64,000 nucleotides of DNA from Pseudomonas sp. LS44 (GTDB lineage Bacteria > Pseudomonadota > Gammaproteobacteria > Pseudomonadales > Pseudomonadaceae), in contig NZ_CP102830.1 in NCBI RefSeq assembly GCF_024730785.1, positions 2,976,001 to 3,040,000 on the forward strand, given 5' to 3'. The notes beneath the pieces are model-generated. The model had not been told where the DNA came from. It searched no databases and saw only the letters and a program-made list of their open reading frames with translations. Of this stretch, positions 16,747 through 26,013 are shown piece by piece; position 1 is the stretch's first letter; the number at the start of each line of letters is the position of its first letter. A program made the position numbers and the translations under genes.

Positions 16747-17488
16747 TTGCCGTACCAACACTCCGACACGTTTGCGCCGCCTAGAAAAACTCTCGTCAAA
16801 ACTTTCTTGGCATGGTGGGCGTATCACCCGCCTCAATCAGGAAACGACTCATGCATCACTCAGCTGACCCTGCCGGATGACGCGGCCACCGAAGTGCTCG
16901 CCGCGCAGCTGCGCGATGGCTATGCCTCACGCTACTTCTACTTGTCCAACACTGGCGCCATGATCTTCGTGGCTCCCATCACGGGCGGGACAACGGAAAA
17001 CAGCCGCTACCCGCGCACCGAACTACGGGAAATGCTCGACCCGGCGGACGACGACCGCAATTGGTCCGGGACGGGCTTTCATGAACTGCGCGCCAGTTGT
17101 CAGGTCATCCAGGCGTCAAGTACCCAGCAAATCATCGTCGGCCAGATCTATGGCTTCGACGCTCGACCATTGATCAAACTCCAGTGGGAGAAGGGCAAGG
17201 TCAAGGCGCTGATCAAGAAACACCCCAAAGGCAGCAACGATGATCTTGCCCAGGTGTTCGCCATCCAGGTAAACAACGACCTGTTTTCCTACCGCATCGA
17301 AGTGTTAGATGGTGTGCTGACAGTTGAGGTCGACGGCGAGCGGTTCGTCCATGACGTCTACAAAGCCGACCCGGCAGCGCGATGTGCAGTTTTTCTTCAA
17401 AGCCGGCGCCTACGTGCAGGCGGTTGACAGCAACAGCACAGAGATTGGCGAGGTGCAGTTCACCGAGCTTAGCGCCCAGCATCGCTAA
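16747..17488 (+). pseudogene. PL7-family alginate lyase, frameshifted
   Basis: The central part matches polysaccharide lyase family 7: LTLPDDAATEVLAAQLRDGY, RYPRTELREML with the catalytic-site Arg, QIYGFDARPLIKLQWEKG, and NDLFSYRIEVLDGVLTVEVDG. The frame shifts near 17371-17385, after VYKADPA; the C-terminal motif QFFFKAGAYVQAVDSN and the ending LSAQHR continue in another frame to the TAA at 17488. The usual QIH/QVH motif reads QIY, so the catalytic His is replaced. The N-terminus before LTLP lacks the normal signal peptide and the preceding Trp motif. The gene is therefore probably non-functional on three counts. The family cleaves alginate by beta-elimination. Confidence 0.75.
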
Positions 17489-17555
17489 TGCCGACTGTCG
17501 CTGCGCCCTGTCCAGTCGTGAGCGATCGACCCGCACCGTCTTCTGAGCGGAAAAG

Positions 17556-17592
17556 AAAAAGCCCCGTAGTTCATTGAACTACGGGGCTTTTC
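17556..17592. terminator. Intrinsic terminator, probably for tRNA-Ser and bidirectional
   Basis: AAAAAGCCCCGTAGTTCA and TGAACTACGGGGCTTTT form an 11-bp stem with flanking A and T runs on both sides, so it can work in both directions. It lies a few bases after the tRNA-Ser CCA end. Confidence 0.85.
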
Positions 17593-17596
17593 TATA

Positions 17597-17686
17597 TGGC
17601 GGGGAAATAGGGATTCGAACCCTAGGTACCATCGCTGATACAACGGATTTCGAATCCGTCCCGTTCGACCACTCCGGCATCTCCCC
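17597..17686 (-). tRNA. tRNA-Ser (anticodon CGA)
   Basis: A 90-nt tRNA with encoded CCA. The acceptor GGGGAGA pairs with TTTCCCC, the anticodon loop is TTCGAAA (anticodon CGA, reads UCG), a long class II variable arm is present, and the T arm contains GGTTCGAATCC. It lies between purC and the alginate lyase remnant. Confidence 0.95.
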
Positions 17687-17793
17687 TAGGCGGCGCGAAT
17701 GATAACAGCTGAATCCAATTTGGCGAAGCCCCACAAAGGTTTTTTTACGTGCAATCAGATGCTTGCGAAAAACCCAGGAACCTCCGCTGAACG

Positions 17794-17818
17794 AAAAAGA
17801 GGAGCCGAAGCTCCTCTT
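17794..17818 (-). terminator. Intrinsic terminator after purC
   Basis: On the minus strand AGAGGAGC-TTCG-GCTCCTCT, an 8-bp stem with a stable TTCG loop, is followed by TTTTCG just after the purC stop. Confidence 0.85.
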
Positions 17819-17835
17819 TAGCGACCTGAGGCCAA

Positions 17836-18705
17836 TCACTTCGTCAGGCGGATCAACGCTTCACGGTATTTGTCGGCAGTTTTTTGCGCAACATCGGCGG
17901 GGACCGTAGGCGCTGGCGCCTGTTTGTCCCAGCCGGTGGACTCCAGCCAATCCCGCACGAACTGCTTGTCGAAGCTTGGTGGATTCTGTCCTTCCACGTA
18001 GCTGTCGGCCGGCCAGAAGCGGCTGGAATCAGGCGTCAGGGCTTCATCCATCAAGGTCAAGGTGCCATCCTCGTCGAGGCCGAACTCGAACTTGGTATCG
18101 GCGATGATGATGCCACGCGTAGCGGCGTATTCGACCGCCGCGCTGTACAGGGCGATCGCGGTATCGCGCACCTTGGCAGCCAGTTCCTTGCCGATGATTT
18201 CCTCGCACTGAGCAAAGGAAATGTTCTCGTCATGATCGCCCACCGCCGCCTTGGTCGACGGGGTGAAGATCGGCTGCGGCAGCTTGGCCGCTTCCTTCAA
18301 GCCGGCGGGGAGCTGGATGCCGCACACGGTGCCGCTCTTTTGGTACTCCTTCCAGCCCGAACCGACGATATAGCCACGCACGATGGCTTCCACCGCGACC
18401 GGCTTGAGGCGTTTGGCAACCACTGCACGACCCTCGACCAACGGCAGCTCCTCGACCGAGACAACGTCTTCTACCTGATCGCCAGTGAAATGGTTGGGCA
18501 CCAGGCCGGCCAGCTTGGCGAACCAGAAGTTGGAAATAGCCGTGAGGATCTTGCCCTTTTCGGGGATCGGCTCGTCGAGGATGACATCGAATGCCGACAG
18601 ACGATCACTGGCCACCATCAGCATGCGCTTGGCGTCGATTTCATAAAGATCGCGGACTTTGCCTGAATAGATTTTCTTCAGGCTCAAGGTGGTGGGAGTG
18701 GTCAT
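17836..18705 (-). CDS. purC: SAICAR synthase, long (about 290 aa) type
   Basis: Phosphoribosylaminoimidazole-succinocarboxamide synthase joins aspartate to CAIR using ATP in purine synthesis. The 289-residue protein shows [15 protein letters not shown] (10-24), [14 protein letters not shown] (30-43), [36 protein letters not shown] and [19 protein letters not shown]. This is the longer type seen in yeast Ade1 and many beta-proteobacteria and Neisseria, whereas well-known Pseudomonas PurC proteins are about 236 residues. The surrounding order (dapA-bamC-purC-tRNA-Ser) is the usual Pseudomonas one, so the gene content at this spot seems to have been swapped. It follows bamC with about 106 bp containing an 11-bp inverted repeat. 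Confidence 0.93.
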   Translation of the reverse strand: MTTPTTLSLKKIYSGKVRDLYEIDAKRMLMVASDRLSAFDVILDEPIPEKGKILTAISNFWFAKLAGLVPNHFTGDQVEDVVSVEELPLVEGRAVVAKRLKPVAVEAIVRGYIVGSGWKEYQKSGTVCGIQLPAGLKEAAKLPQPIFTPSTKAAVGDHDENISFAQCEEIIGKELAAKVRDTAIALYSAAVEYAATRGIIIADTKFEFGLDEDGTLTLMDEALTPDSSRFWPADSYVEGQNPPSFDKQFVRDWLESTGWDKQAPAPTVPADVAQKTADKYREALIRLTK

Positions 18706-18735
18706 GGGGGAAATTCCGCGTTTGTTAAACGAAAC

Positions 18736-18760
18736 AGGCGAAACCCATGGGGTTTCGCCT
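18736..18760 (-). promoter_or_regulatory. Perfect 11-bp inverted repeat between bamC and purC
   Basis: AGGCGAAACCC-ATG-GGGTTTCGCCT. On the minus strand it lies 30 bp upstream of the purC start. There is no proper T run after it, so it may be an mRNA hairpin or operator rather than a terminator. Confidence 0.5.
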
Positions 18761-18811
18761 ATTGGCGTGACGTCTTTACAGCCAGTGACCGCTACAGGCG
18801 GCCGCTCCGGC

Positions 18812-19933
18812 TTAGCCGAGATGTTCCTGAATCAGGCTCAGCACGCGACGGGCGACATCAGCCGGCGCCACGGTATTGAGGTCTTTCTCTACGGTGACCT
18901 GAACGCTGTCGCCGACGGTGGTCAGACGCACCTGATAACGCTCGGCACGGCCTTCGACTTCTTCATCGCTGGGTGAACTGCCCCACATGCGCTTCCAGAA
19001 GCCAGGTTTCTCGTCTTCCTTGTCCGAACCTTCGGCAAGGTTGATGTAGTACACGCCGAGTGAGCGGTTAAGGTCGTCAATACGCACGTTACCAGTGTCG
19101 AGCGAACGGCCGACGCTGGACCAGGCACGGTCGAAATCGGTACCCAGGCTCAATACCGGGTTGCCGCTGCCATCATCCGACAGGCTGACCCGATTCGGCG
19201 CATCGAAATCGCGGGCGGCGAGCAACGACACCGAGCCACCTTGTTCGGTGCTGCGCGACAGGCTGGCGAGCAGCTCATCGAGCAGCGCCCCATCCAGGCT
19301 CACGTTGCCAGACTTGTCCGGAAACGCCACATCGGTGGTGCTACCTGCCGGGCGCTCTGCGCTAACCACGAAAATCTCGCTGGTGTTGCGCTGCACGCCG
19401 GGCTCGATACGCACCCGTACACGGGTTTCGCTGTTCGGCTCGACACCGCTGACCCGACTGCTCAGGCGACGGGCCATGGAGCTGGAGAGCTGATCGAAGC
19501 GCTGCCAAGCGGTACTGAACTCACCCGTCTGCGGACGCTCATTGACGACTTGGAAACCGTTATCTTCAAAAAACTGCCGGGCCACAGGCCAGACTTCGGC
19601 CGGTGAACGCTGCGCAACCACCCACCGCGAATCACCACTTTTCTGCAGGCTGAACTCACGAGAATCGCTCTGCACCGCAAGCGCCTGCGGGCGCGGCACT
19701 TCGTACTCGCCCTGGGCAGTCGAATCGGCGACGTTGCGCGGCACCGGCAACAGCGGATCGAGTTTTTTGGCATTAGTGATATCGGGCGGAACCTGCATCG
19801 GCGCCACTTGCCGATCAGTCAGGTAATCGCTACCGCGATCACGGAAATAACCCTCATCGCCCCACAACCAGCCGCAACCACTGGTACTGGTAATGATCAA
19901 GGCAAGTGCGGAGAGTCCGGCCAGTCGCTTCAT
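18812..19933 (-). CDS. bamC: Outer-membrane assembly lipoprotein BamC
   Basis: A 373-residue lipoprotein of the BAM complex, which inserts beta-barrel proteins in the outer membrane. The lipobox is TSTSGC with Cys20 lipidated. The N-terminal extended region ([15 protein letters not shown] and PLLPVPRN) is the part that contacts BamD in the E. coli protein. Two helix-grip domains follow (about 100-215 and 240-373), the first with [20 protein letters not shown]. The dapA stop lies 18 bp upstream, the standard dapA-bamC operon. Confidence 0.93.
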   Translation of the reverse strand: MKRLAGLSALALIITSTSGCGWLWGDEGYFRDRGSDYLTDRQVAPMQVPPDITNAKKLDPLLPVPRNVADSTAQGEYEVPRPQALAVQSDSREFSLQKSGDSRWVVAQRSPAEVWPVARQFFEDNGFQVVNERPQTGEFSTAWQRFDQLSSSMARRLSSRVSGVEPNSETRVRVRIEPGVQRNTSEIFVVSAERPAGSTTDVAFPDKSGNVSLDGALLDELLASLSRSTEQGGSVSLLAARDFDAPNRVSLSDDGSGNPVLSLGTDFDRAWSSVGRSLDTGNVRIDDLNRSLGVYYINLAEGSDKEDEKPGFWKRMWGSSPSDEEVEGRAERYQVRLTTVGDSVQVTVEKDLNTVAPADVARRVLSLIQEHLG

Positions 19934-19951
19934 GCGTAGTAATTCCTCGGA

Positions 19952-20830
19952 TTAAGCCAATACGCCGGACTGGCGCAGAGCCTGACGCAGCAATTCGTGA
20001 CAACGCGGGCTGAGCCAGGTCAAAGGCAAACGGATGCCTTCTTGCATCAATCCCATTTCATACAGAGCCCACTTCACCGGAATCGGGTTGGATTCGATAA
20101 ACAGATTCTTGTGCAGCGGCATCAGGCGCTCGTTGATCGTGCGCGCGGTCGCCGCATCGCCGGCCATCGCAGCGGCGCAAAGCTCGCTCATGGCGCGCGG
20201 GGCAACGTTGGCCGTGACCGAGATATTGCCTTTACCGCCCATCAACATCAGTTCGACGGCGGTCGGATCATCACCGGAATAGACCAGGAAGTCGCGACTA
20301 ACACGGTCGAGGATTTCCTGACCGCGTTGCAGGTCGCCGGTGGCTTCCTTGATGCCGATAATGTTAGCCACCTTGGACAGGCGCTCGACGGTCTCGGGGA
20401 GCATGTCGCAAGCCGTACGGCCGGGCACGTTATACAGAATCTGCGGAATCGCCACCGACTCGGCGATATGCCGGAAATGCTGATACAGACCTTCCTGAGT
20501 TGGCTTGTTGTAATACGGAGTCACCAGCAAGCAGGCATCTGCGCCCGCTTTCTTGGCGTTTTCGGTGAGTTCGACGGCTTCGCGCGTGGAGTTGGCACCG
20601 GTGCCGGCGATGACCGGAATCTTCCTGCCAACCTGATCAACGATCCGACGAATCACTTCGATGTGTTCACTGACATCCAGCGTGGCCGATTCGCCGGTGG
20701 TGCCGACCGCGACGATGGCATTGGTGCCTTCTTGCAGGTGAAAGTCCACCAGCTTGCTCAGCGCATCCCAGTCGAGGCGGCCCTGTGCATCCATAGGCGT
20801 GACCAGCGCCACCATACTGCCCGCAATCAT
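19952..20830 (-). CDS. dapA: 4-hydroxy-tetrahydrodipicolinate synthase
   Basis: Condenses pyruvate with aspartate semialdehyde in the lysine/diaminopimelate pathway. The 292-residue TIM barrel carries the Schiff-base Lys161 in GIKEATGD, Tyr133 in LYNVPGR, and the Thr pair in VGTTGES (42-48). A longer upstream reading frame exists, but [13 protein letters not shown] is the standard start. It is the first gene of the dapA-bamC(-purC) operon and is divergent from gcvR. Confidence 0.96.
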   Translation of the reverse strand: MIAGSMVALVTPMDAQGRLDWDALSKLVDFHLQEGTNAIVAVGTTGESATLDVSEHIEVIRRIVDQVGRKIPVIAGTGANSTREAVELTENAKKAGADACLLVTPYYNKPTQEGLYQHFRHIAESVAIPQILYNVPGRTACDMLPETVERLSKVANIIGIKEATGDLQRGQEILDRVSRDFLVYSGDDPTAVELMLMGGKGNISVTANVAPRAMSELCAAAMAGDAATARTINERLMPLHKNLFIESNPIPVKWALYEMGLMQEGIRLPLTWLSPRCHELLRQALRQSGVLA

Positions 20831-20996
20831 GCAACCGCTCCTGCCGGAAAAAGAGAGCCGTAATGGTACTGGCGCCACCTGCCTTGTACAAGCGAAGCAC
20901 CGTGCCATGAGCATTCCCCTAAGCGGTACTTTTCGCTACCCTTCCGGCTTTGATCGGCGATGTATTGCCGACCGCCCATCGCTTTAGGAATGCTGC

Positions 20997-21557
20997 ATGT
21001 CCACCCCCTCTGTTCGCGAACAATTCCTTGTCATCAGCGCCCTTGGCACTACCCCCATGGAGCTGACCAATGTGCTGTGCCGCGCCAGCCACGAGAACCG
21101 TTGCGCGGTCGTCAGCACTCGCTTGACCCGACATGGCGAAACCTGCGCACTGGTGCTGCAGGTCTCGGGTAGTTGGGATGCGCTGGCGCGGTTGGAAGCC
21201 GGACTTCCCGTACTGGCCAAGAAACACTCGTTCAGCGTCAATGTCGTGCGCAGCTCCGCCGCAGAGCAGCGTCCACAAGCACTGCCCTATGTCGCGTATG
21301 TCAGCGCGGCGTACCGTCCGGACATCCTTAATGAGCTGTGCCAGTTTTTCATCGACCATAACGTCGAGTTGGAAAACCTGACTTGCGATACCTACCAGGC
21401 TCCGCAGACAGGCGGCACCATGCTCAACGCCACACTCACCGTGACGTTACCAGCGGGGACTCAGATCAGCTGGCTACGCGACCAGTTCCTGGATTTCGCC
21501 GACGCACTCAATTTGGATGCGTTGATCGAACCTTGGCGTCCGCAGACCCCAGTCTGA
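20997..21557 (+). CDS. gcvR: Glycine cleavage system regulator GcvR-like ACT protein
   Basis: A 186-residue protein with two ACT domains: LVISALGTTPMELTNVLCRA (about 11-30) and VAYVSAAYRPDILNELCQFF (about 98-117). GcvR in E. coli binds GcvA to control the glycine cleavage operon; in Pseudomonas the role is assumed. It is followed after 9 bp by bcp, the usual gcvR-bcp pair, and is divergent from dapA. Confidence 0.85.
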   Translation: MSTPSVREQFLVISALGTTPMELTNVLCRASHENRCAVVSTRLTRHGETCALVLQVSGSWDALARLEAGLPVLAKKHSFSVNVVRSSAAEQRPQALPYVAYVSAAYRPDILNELCQFFIDHNVELENLTCDTYQAPQTGGTMLNATLTVTLPAGTQISWLRDQFLDFADALNLDALIEPWRPQTPV

Positions 21558-21566
21558 GGAAAAACC

Positions 21567-22040
21567 ATGGCCGTCAGCCTTGATCACCCCGTCGCCGACT
21601 TCCAAGCCCAGGCCACTAGTGGCAGACAGGTTTCCCTATCTGGCCTCGAAGGTCAGCAAGTAGTGGTTTACTTCTACCCGAAGGACAACACACCCGGCTG
21701 CACCACCGAAGGCCAGGACTTTCGCAACCGTTATGCGCAGTTCCAGGCAGCCGACACCGAGGTGTTCGGCATCTCACGCGACAGTTTGAAATCCCATGAG
21801 AACTTCAAGTGCAAGCAGGAGTTTCCCTTCGAACTGATCGCCGACACCGATGAAAAACTGTGTCAGCTGTTCGATGTGATCAAGCTGAAGAAGCTCTACG
21901 GCAAGGAATACATGGGCGTCGATCGCAGCACTTTCCTGATCGACAAGGCTGGCGTACTGCGCCAGGAATGGCGTGGCGTGAAGGTGCCGGGACATGTCGA
22001 CGCCGTACTCAGCGCCGCCCAAGCCTTGCATAAGAACTGA
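21567..22040 (+). CDS. bcp: Thioredoxin-dependent peroxiredoxin Bcp/PrxQ
   Basis: A 157-residue cytoplasmic peroxidase that reduces hydrogen and alkyl peroxides. The peroxidatic Cys45 is in TPGCTTEG. The position five residues later, which is the resolving Cys in E. coli Bcp, is Gln here, so it is likely the 1-Cys-type or uses another Cys (one occurs in FKCKQEF). Also conserved are FYPKDNTPG, GVDRSTFLID and WRGVKVPGH. It is the second gene after gcvR and is followed by a terminator. Confidence 0.95.
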   Translation: MAVSLDHPVADFQAQATSGRQVSLSGLEGQQVVVYFYPKDNTPGCTTEGQDFRNRYAQFQAADTEVFGISRDSLKSHENFKCKQEFPFELIADTDEKLCQLFDVIKLKKLYGKEYMGVDRSTFLIDKAGVLRQEWRGVKVPGHVDAVLSAAQALHKN

Positions 22041-22053
22041 TTTTTATCGGTGC

Positions 22054-22082
22054 AAAAAAGGCCGCAGTCAGCGGCCTTTTTT
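22054..22082. terminator. Intrinsic terminator between bcp and the tusA-like gene
   Basis: AAAAAAGGCCGC-AGTCA-GCGGCCTTTTTT. A and T runs on both sides let it serve the two convergent genes. Confidence 0.9.
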
Positions 22083-22099
22083 ATGTGACCCGACACCGC

Positions 22100-22354
22100 T
22101 CATCCTTTCCGCAGCCAGTAGCGGTAAATACCGTCAGCGCTCTCCTCATGCAGGAGTGCATGCCCGGCAAGACTGGCGAAAACACGAAAATCGCGCTGCG
22201 AACCTGAATCGGTTGCCGTCACCTTGAGTACGGCGCCGCTCGGTAGACGATTCAACTCAAGTTTGGCCTTGAGCAATGGCAACGGACAGTTTAGGCCGCT
22301 GGCATCAATCTCAGCATCGCAGGCTATGACCTGTTGCTCTGCAGCTTCAGTCAT
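22100..22354 (-). CDS. TusA/SirA-like sulfurtransferase
   Basis: An 84-residue protein of the TusA family, which carries sulfur as a persulfide for tRNA thiolation, molybdenum cofactor or related pathways. The conserved Cys23 is in the CPLPLLK motif, preceded by DASGLNCP, and a GAVLKVTATDSGSQRD segment follows. It lies between bcp and the BepA-like protease, as in other Pseudomonas, where such a gene affects nitrate respiration through molybdenum enzymes (known for a homologue; assumed here). Confidence 0.88.
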   Translation of the reverse strand: MTEAAEQQVIACDAEIDASGLNCPLPLLKAKLELNRLPSGAVLKVTATDSGSQRDFRVFASLAGHALLHEESADGIYRYWLRKG

Positions 22355-22453
22355 CTTTAGTCCTCCAAGAAGGCTGTAGGATACCGCACAAGCCTGGCCA
22401 GCGGCCCAAAAGGCCAGCTACAGTAAGCCTCTTTCCAGTCGCGAGCCTCCTGC

Positions 22454-23887
22454 ATGAATCTACTGCGCCCTACCCTGCTGACGCTCGCCTGCTTGCTCGC
22501 TCAGCCCGGCCTCGCGGATGATTTACCGTCTTTGGGCGATGCCAGTTCCTCAATCGTCTCCCCCGAGCAGGAACACCAGCTTGGCCGCGCCTGGCTGAGC
22601 CTGCTACGCGGCCAAGTCGATCAATTGCACGACCCGCAGCTGAAAGACTTTGTCGAAACCAGCGTCTATCGCCTAGCAGAAACCAGCCAGCTACAAGATC
22701 GACGCCTGGAGTTCGTGTATATCAATAGCCCCCAACTGAACGCCTTTGCCGCCCCTGGTGGCATTGTCGGCGTCAATGGCGGCATTTTTCTCTACGCGCA
22801 GGGCGAGTCCGAATACGCCTCGGTTCTCGCCCACGAATTGGCGCACTTGTCGCAACGCCATTTCGCTCGCGGTATTGAAGCTCAGCAGCGCATGCAGATT
22901 CCAATGATGGCCGCGATGCTCGCCGGCATCATCGCCGCTGCCGCCGGTGCTGGCGATGCGGGTATCGCCGCCATCGCCTCAACCCAAGCGGCGGCCATTC
23001 AGGAACAGCGGCGCTTCTCTCGGCAAAATGAACAGGAAGCGGATCGCATCGGTATCATCAACCTGGAAAAAGCCGGCTACGACCCACGCGCCATGCCGAG
23101 CATGTTCGAGCGCCTCTTGCGCCAATATCGCTATGACGCCAAGCCACCGGAATTTCTGCTTACCCACCCGATTACCGAGTCGCGGATCGCCGACACCCGC
23201 AACCGTGCCGAACAGCTTCCCGCAGGTGGCAAGAAGGACACGCTGAGCTATGAGCAAATTCGCGCCCGGATGATGCTGTATTACGAAGACACGCCAGGCG
23301 TATCGACCAAGCGCTTCCGCTCGATACTCGATGAAGACCCGCAACAAGACTGGGCCCGCTACGGTCTGAGCCTTTCCCTGACCAAAAGCGGCCGCCTCAA
23401 TGAGGCTCGCGACATGCTCAAGCCACTCCTGGACAAGGCGCCGAAGGATATTGGCTACAACCTTGCCCAAGTCGATCTGGATATCACCGCCAATCGCCTG
23501 CCTGACGCCCAGCAACGCGTCCAGCGCCTGCTCCGTCAATTCCCCAATAACTATCCGCTGAAGCAGGCCAAAATCGACCTGCTGCTCAAACAGGGCCAGC
23601 CAGCCGAAGCGGAAAAAGCATTGGATGCACTATTGAAAACCCGGCCGCACGATCCGGATGTTTGGTATCAGACCGCCGAAACGCGTGGCCAAGCTGGCAA
23701 CATTATCGGCTTGCATCAGGCACGCGCCGAATACTTCGCACTGGTCGGCGATTACGACCATGCAATCGAGCAACTCGACTTCGCCAAACGGCGAGCCGCC
23801 AACAACTTCCAGATGGCCTCACGCCTTGATGCGCGACAAAAAGAGATGATCGAACAGCAGAAAATAATCAAACAAATGATGCGTTGA
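22454..23887 (+). CDS. bepA: Periplasmic M48 metalloprotease with TPRs (BepA-like)
   Basis: A 477-residue exported protein. It has a signal peptide (MNLLRPTLLTLACLLAQPGLA), then a zinc metalloprotease domain with HELAH (127-131) and the third-ligand region RQNEQEADRIGI (about 190-201), followed by TPR repeats (about 300-477). E. coli BepA promotes LptD assembly and degrades stalled outer-membrane proteins. It is divergent from the tusA-like gene. The symbol rests on domain order and is slightly less certain than the family. Confidence 0.9.
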   Translation: MNLLRPTLLTLACLLAQPGLADDLPSLGDASSSIVSPEQEHQLGRAWLSLLRGQVDQLHDPQLKDFVETSVYRLAETSQLQDRRLEFVYINSPQLNAFAAPGGIVGVNGGIFLYAQGESEYASVLAHELAHLSQRHFARGIEAQQRMQIPMMAAMLAGIIAAAAGAGDAGIAAIASTQAAAIQEQRRFSRQNEQEADRIGIINLEKAGYDPRAMPSMFERLLRQYRYDAKPPEFLLTHPITESRIADTRNRAEQLPAGGKKDTLSYEQIRARMMLYYEDTPGVSTKRFRSILDEDPQQDWARYGLSLSLTKSGRLNEARDMLKPLLDKAPKDIGYNLAQVDLDITANRLPDAQQRVQRLLRQFPNNYPLKQAKIDLLLKQGQPAEAEKALDALLKTRPHDPDVWYQTAETRGQAGNIIGLHQARAEYFALVGDYDHAIEQLDFAKRRAANNFQMASRLDARQKEMIEQQKIIKQMMR

Positions 23888-23924
23888 GAGAGCAGAACCT
23901 CTCAAAAAATCCTCGCTACACGAG

Positions 23925-23960
23925 CAATAAAAAACCCGACCTAGGTCGGGCTTTTTATTG
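23925..23960. terminator. Bidirectional intrinsic terminator between bepA and nadA
   Basis: An almost perfect palindrome, CAATAAAAAACCCGAC then CTAG then GTCGGGCTTTTTATTG, with A/T runs on both sides between convergent genes. Confidence 0.93.
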
Positions 23961-23968
23961 CATCAGTG

Positions 23969-25027
23969 TCAGGCATTACCCGCCAATTTCAAGCGGGCGG
24001 CCTGAGTGAAATCGAGCATACGCTTGAGCGGACGCAAAGCACGTGGAATCAACGCAGGCTCGACAAATATTTCATTGCTACCTTCGCGCAGACATTGCAG
24101 CGTGCGCTCCAGGGTATTCATCGCCATCCACGGGCAATGCGCACAGCTCCGGCACGCTGCACCCTTGCCAGCAGTCGGCGCCTCAATGAAGGTTTTGTCG
24201 GGGCACAACTGCTGCATTTTGTAGAAGATACCCCGGTCGGTCGCCACGATGAACGTTTGATTCGGCAGGGTTTGCGCAGCCTTGATCAACTGGCTGGTAG
24301 AGCCGACAGCATCGGCCAACGCCACAACCGCCTCCGGAGATTCCGGGTGTACCAGAATTGCCGCATCTGGGTACAAGGCCTTCATATCTTCCAGTTGGCG
24401 AGACTTGAACTCTTCGTGGACGATGCAGGCGCCATCCCAGAGCAGCATATCGGCACCCGTTTCACGCTGGATATAGCCGCCAAGGTGCTTGTCCGGCGCC
24501 CAAATGATCTTCTCGCCGTTATCCATGAGGCTCTCGATGATCTCCAGCGCACAGCTTGAGGTGACCACCCAATCGGCACGCGCCTTCACCGCTGCCGAGG
24601 TATTGGCGTACACCACCACCGTACGCTCGGGATGCTGATCGCAGAAAGCCGAAAACTCATCAATTGGGCAACCCAGGTCCAGCGAGCAGGTCGCCTCCAG
24701 TGTCGGCATTAGCACGCGCTTTTCTGGATTGAGGATTTTTGCCGTTTCGCCCATGAATTTGACGCCGGCAACCAGCACTGTCTGGGCAGAATGCTGATTG
24801 CCGAAACGGGCCATCTCCAACGAATCGGAGACGCAACCACCGGTCTCCTCCGCCAGAGCCTGAAGGACTGGATCGCAATAATAGTGCGCGACCAGCACCG
24901 CGTCCTGAGCCTTGAGCTCGGCAGCAATCGCCGCGCGATACTGCGCTTCTTCTGCGACCGTCAACGGCTTGGGCTGCTTGGCATCGAGATGCGCTTGAAC
25001 CAGGAGGCGTTCGGAAATCTGCGTCAT
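23969..25027 (-). CDS. nadA: Quinolinate synthase A
   Basis: A [4Fe-4S] enzyme that condenses iminoaspartate with DHAP to quinolinate for NAD synthesis. The 352 residues include [13 protein letters not shown], the cluster Cys regions [11 protein letters not shown] and [13 protein letters not shown], and [10 protein letters not shown]. The start [11 protein letters not shown] is used; a frame 15 codons longer exists but has no good ribosome site. tRNA-Lys and queC lie upstream on the same strand, but transcripts are probably separate. Confidence 0.96.
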   Translation of the reverse strand: MTQISERLLVQAHLDAKQPKPLTVAEEAQYRAAIAAELKAQDAVLVAHYYCDPVLQALAEETGGCVSDSLEMARFGNQHSAQTVLVAGVKFMGETAKILNPEKRVLMPTLEATCSLDLGCPIDEFSAFCDQHPERTVVVYANTSAAVKARADWVVTSSCALEIIESLMDNGEKIIWAPDKHLGGYIQRETGADMLLWDGACIVHEEFKSRQLEDMKALYPDAAILVHPESPEAVVALADAVGSTSQLIKAAQTLPNQTFIVATDRGIFYKMQQLCPDKTFIEAPTAGKGAACRSCAHCPWMAMNTLERTLQCLREGSNEIFVEPALIPRALRPLKRMLDFTQAARLKLAGNA

Positions 25028-25128
25028 ATTCGCTAGACCTGCATAAGCGGGAGACGAGTATATCACCCACATCTTGTAGGGCGATAAAGGCTAGAAGAAG
25101 CCAAAAAGAAGGGTACAGCAGAAGGGAG

Positions 25129-25204
25129 TGGTGGGTCGTGTAGGATTCGAACCTACGACCAATTGGTTAAAAGCCAACTGCTCTACCAACTGAGCTAACG
25201 ACCC
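25129..25204 (-). tRNA. tRNA-Lys (anticodon UUU)
   Basis: A 76-nt tRNA with encoded CCA. The acceptor GGGTCGT pairs with ACGACCC, the D arm is AGCTCAGTTGGTAGAGC, the anticodon loop is CTTTTAA (anticodon TTT), and the T arm is GTAGGTTCGAATCCTAC. Confidence 0.96.
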
Positions 25205-25259
25205 AACGCGGGGTGCATGATACTGATTTAATTCATAAATTCAATAGCATGCAGATAAA

Positions 25260-25934
25260 TTAACGATAGCGGGTGGGATCCGCTACTCCAGCCGCAATGA
25301 AACCTGCCGCACGCAAACGACAGCTATCGCACTTGCCGCACGCACGCCCTTCTCCATCGGCCTGGTAGCAGGAAACGGTTGCCGCATAATCCACGCCCAG
25401 CTTGATCCCCGCCTCGATAATCTGCGCCTTGCTCATGTTCTGCAGCGGTGCCTGGATACGAAATCCTTGCCCTTCGATACCCGCCTTGGTCGCGAGATTC
25501 GCCATGCGCTCGAAGGCCGCAATAAACTCCGGTCGGCAATCGGGATAACCGGAGTAATCCACTGCATTAACGCCAATAAAGATATCGCGCGCGCCCAGCA
25601 CTTCCGCCCAACCCAGCGCCAACGACAAAAACACAGTGTTGCGCGCCGGTACATAGGTGACCGGAATTCCTGCTGCCGGACTTTCTGGGATTGCTATGGC
25701 GCTGTCCGTTAGAGCCGAACCACCCATACCATTGAGGTTCAGGCCAATTACCTTGTGCTCAATCACCCCGAGCTGCCGAGCAATGCGCTCTGCGGCCTGC
25801 AGCTCCGAGCGATGGCGCTGACCATAGTCGAAGCTCATGCTGTAGCAGGAATAGCCCGCAGCCTGAGCAATCGCCACCACTGTCGCGGAGTCCAACCCGC
25901 CAGACAGCAGCACTACCGCGCTCTTTTCAGCCAT
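25260..25934 (-). CDS. queC: 7-cyano-7-deazaguanine (preQ0) synthase
   Basis: An ATP-dependent enzyme of queuosine synthesis that converts carboxydeazaguanine to preQ0. The 224 residues show the PP-loop SGGLDS (11-16), the SFDYGQRH motif, [12 protein letters not shown] and a C-terminal zinc site CGKCDSC with an upstream Cys in [10 protein letters not shown]. The start at [13 protein letters not shown] is preferred over one five codons earlier because GAGG lies at good distance before it. It follows the terminator of the tol-pal operon. Confidence 0.95.
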   Translation of the reverse strand: MAEKSAVVLLSGGLDSATVVAIAQAAGYSCYSMSFDYGQRHRSELQAAERIARQLGVIEHKVIGLNLNGMGGSALTDSAIAIPESPAAGIPVTYVPARNTVFLSLALGWAEVLGARDIFIGVNAVDYSGYPDCRPEFIAAFERMANLATKAGIEGQGFRIQAPLQNMSKAQIIEAGIKLGVDYAATVSCYQADGEGRACGKCDSCRLRAAGFIAAGVADPTRYR

Positions 25935-25964
25935 TTTCACCTCGACCATTCATCAACCCCAAAC

Positions 25965-25994
25965 AAAAAAGCCCGCATGGGATGCGGGCTTTTC
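25965..25994 (-). terminator. Intrinsic terminator of the tol-pal-cpoB operon
   Basis: On the minus strand GCCCGCAT-CCC-ATGCGGGC is followed by TTTTTTG, located just after the cpoB stop. Confidence 0.92.
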
Positions 25995-26013
25995 GAATAG
26001 TAAATCGAGCAAC

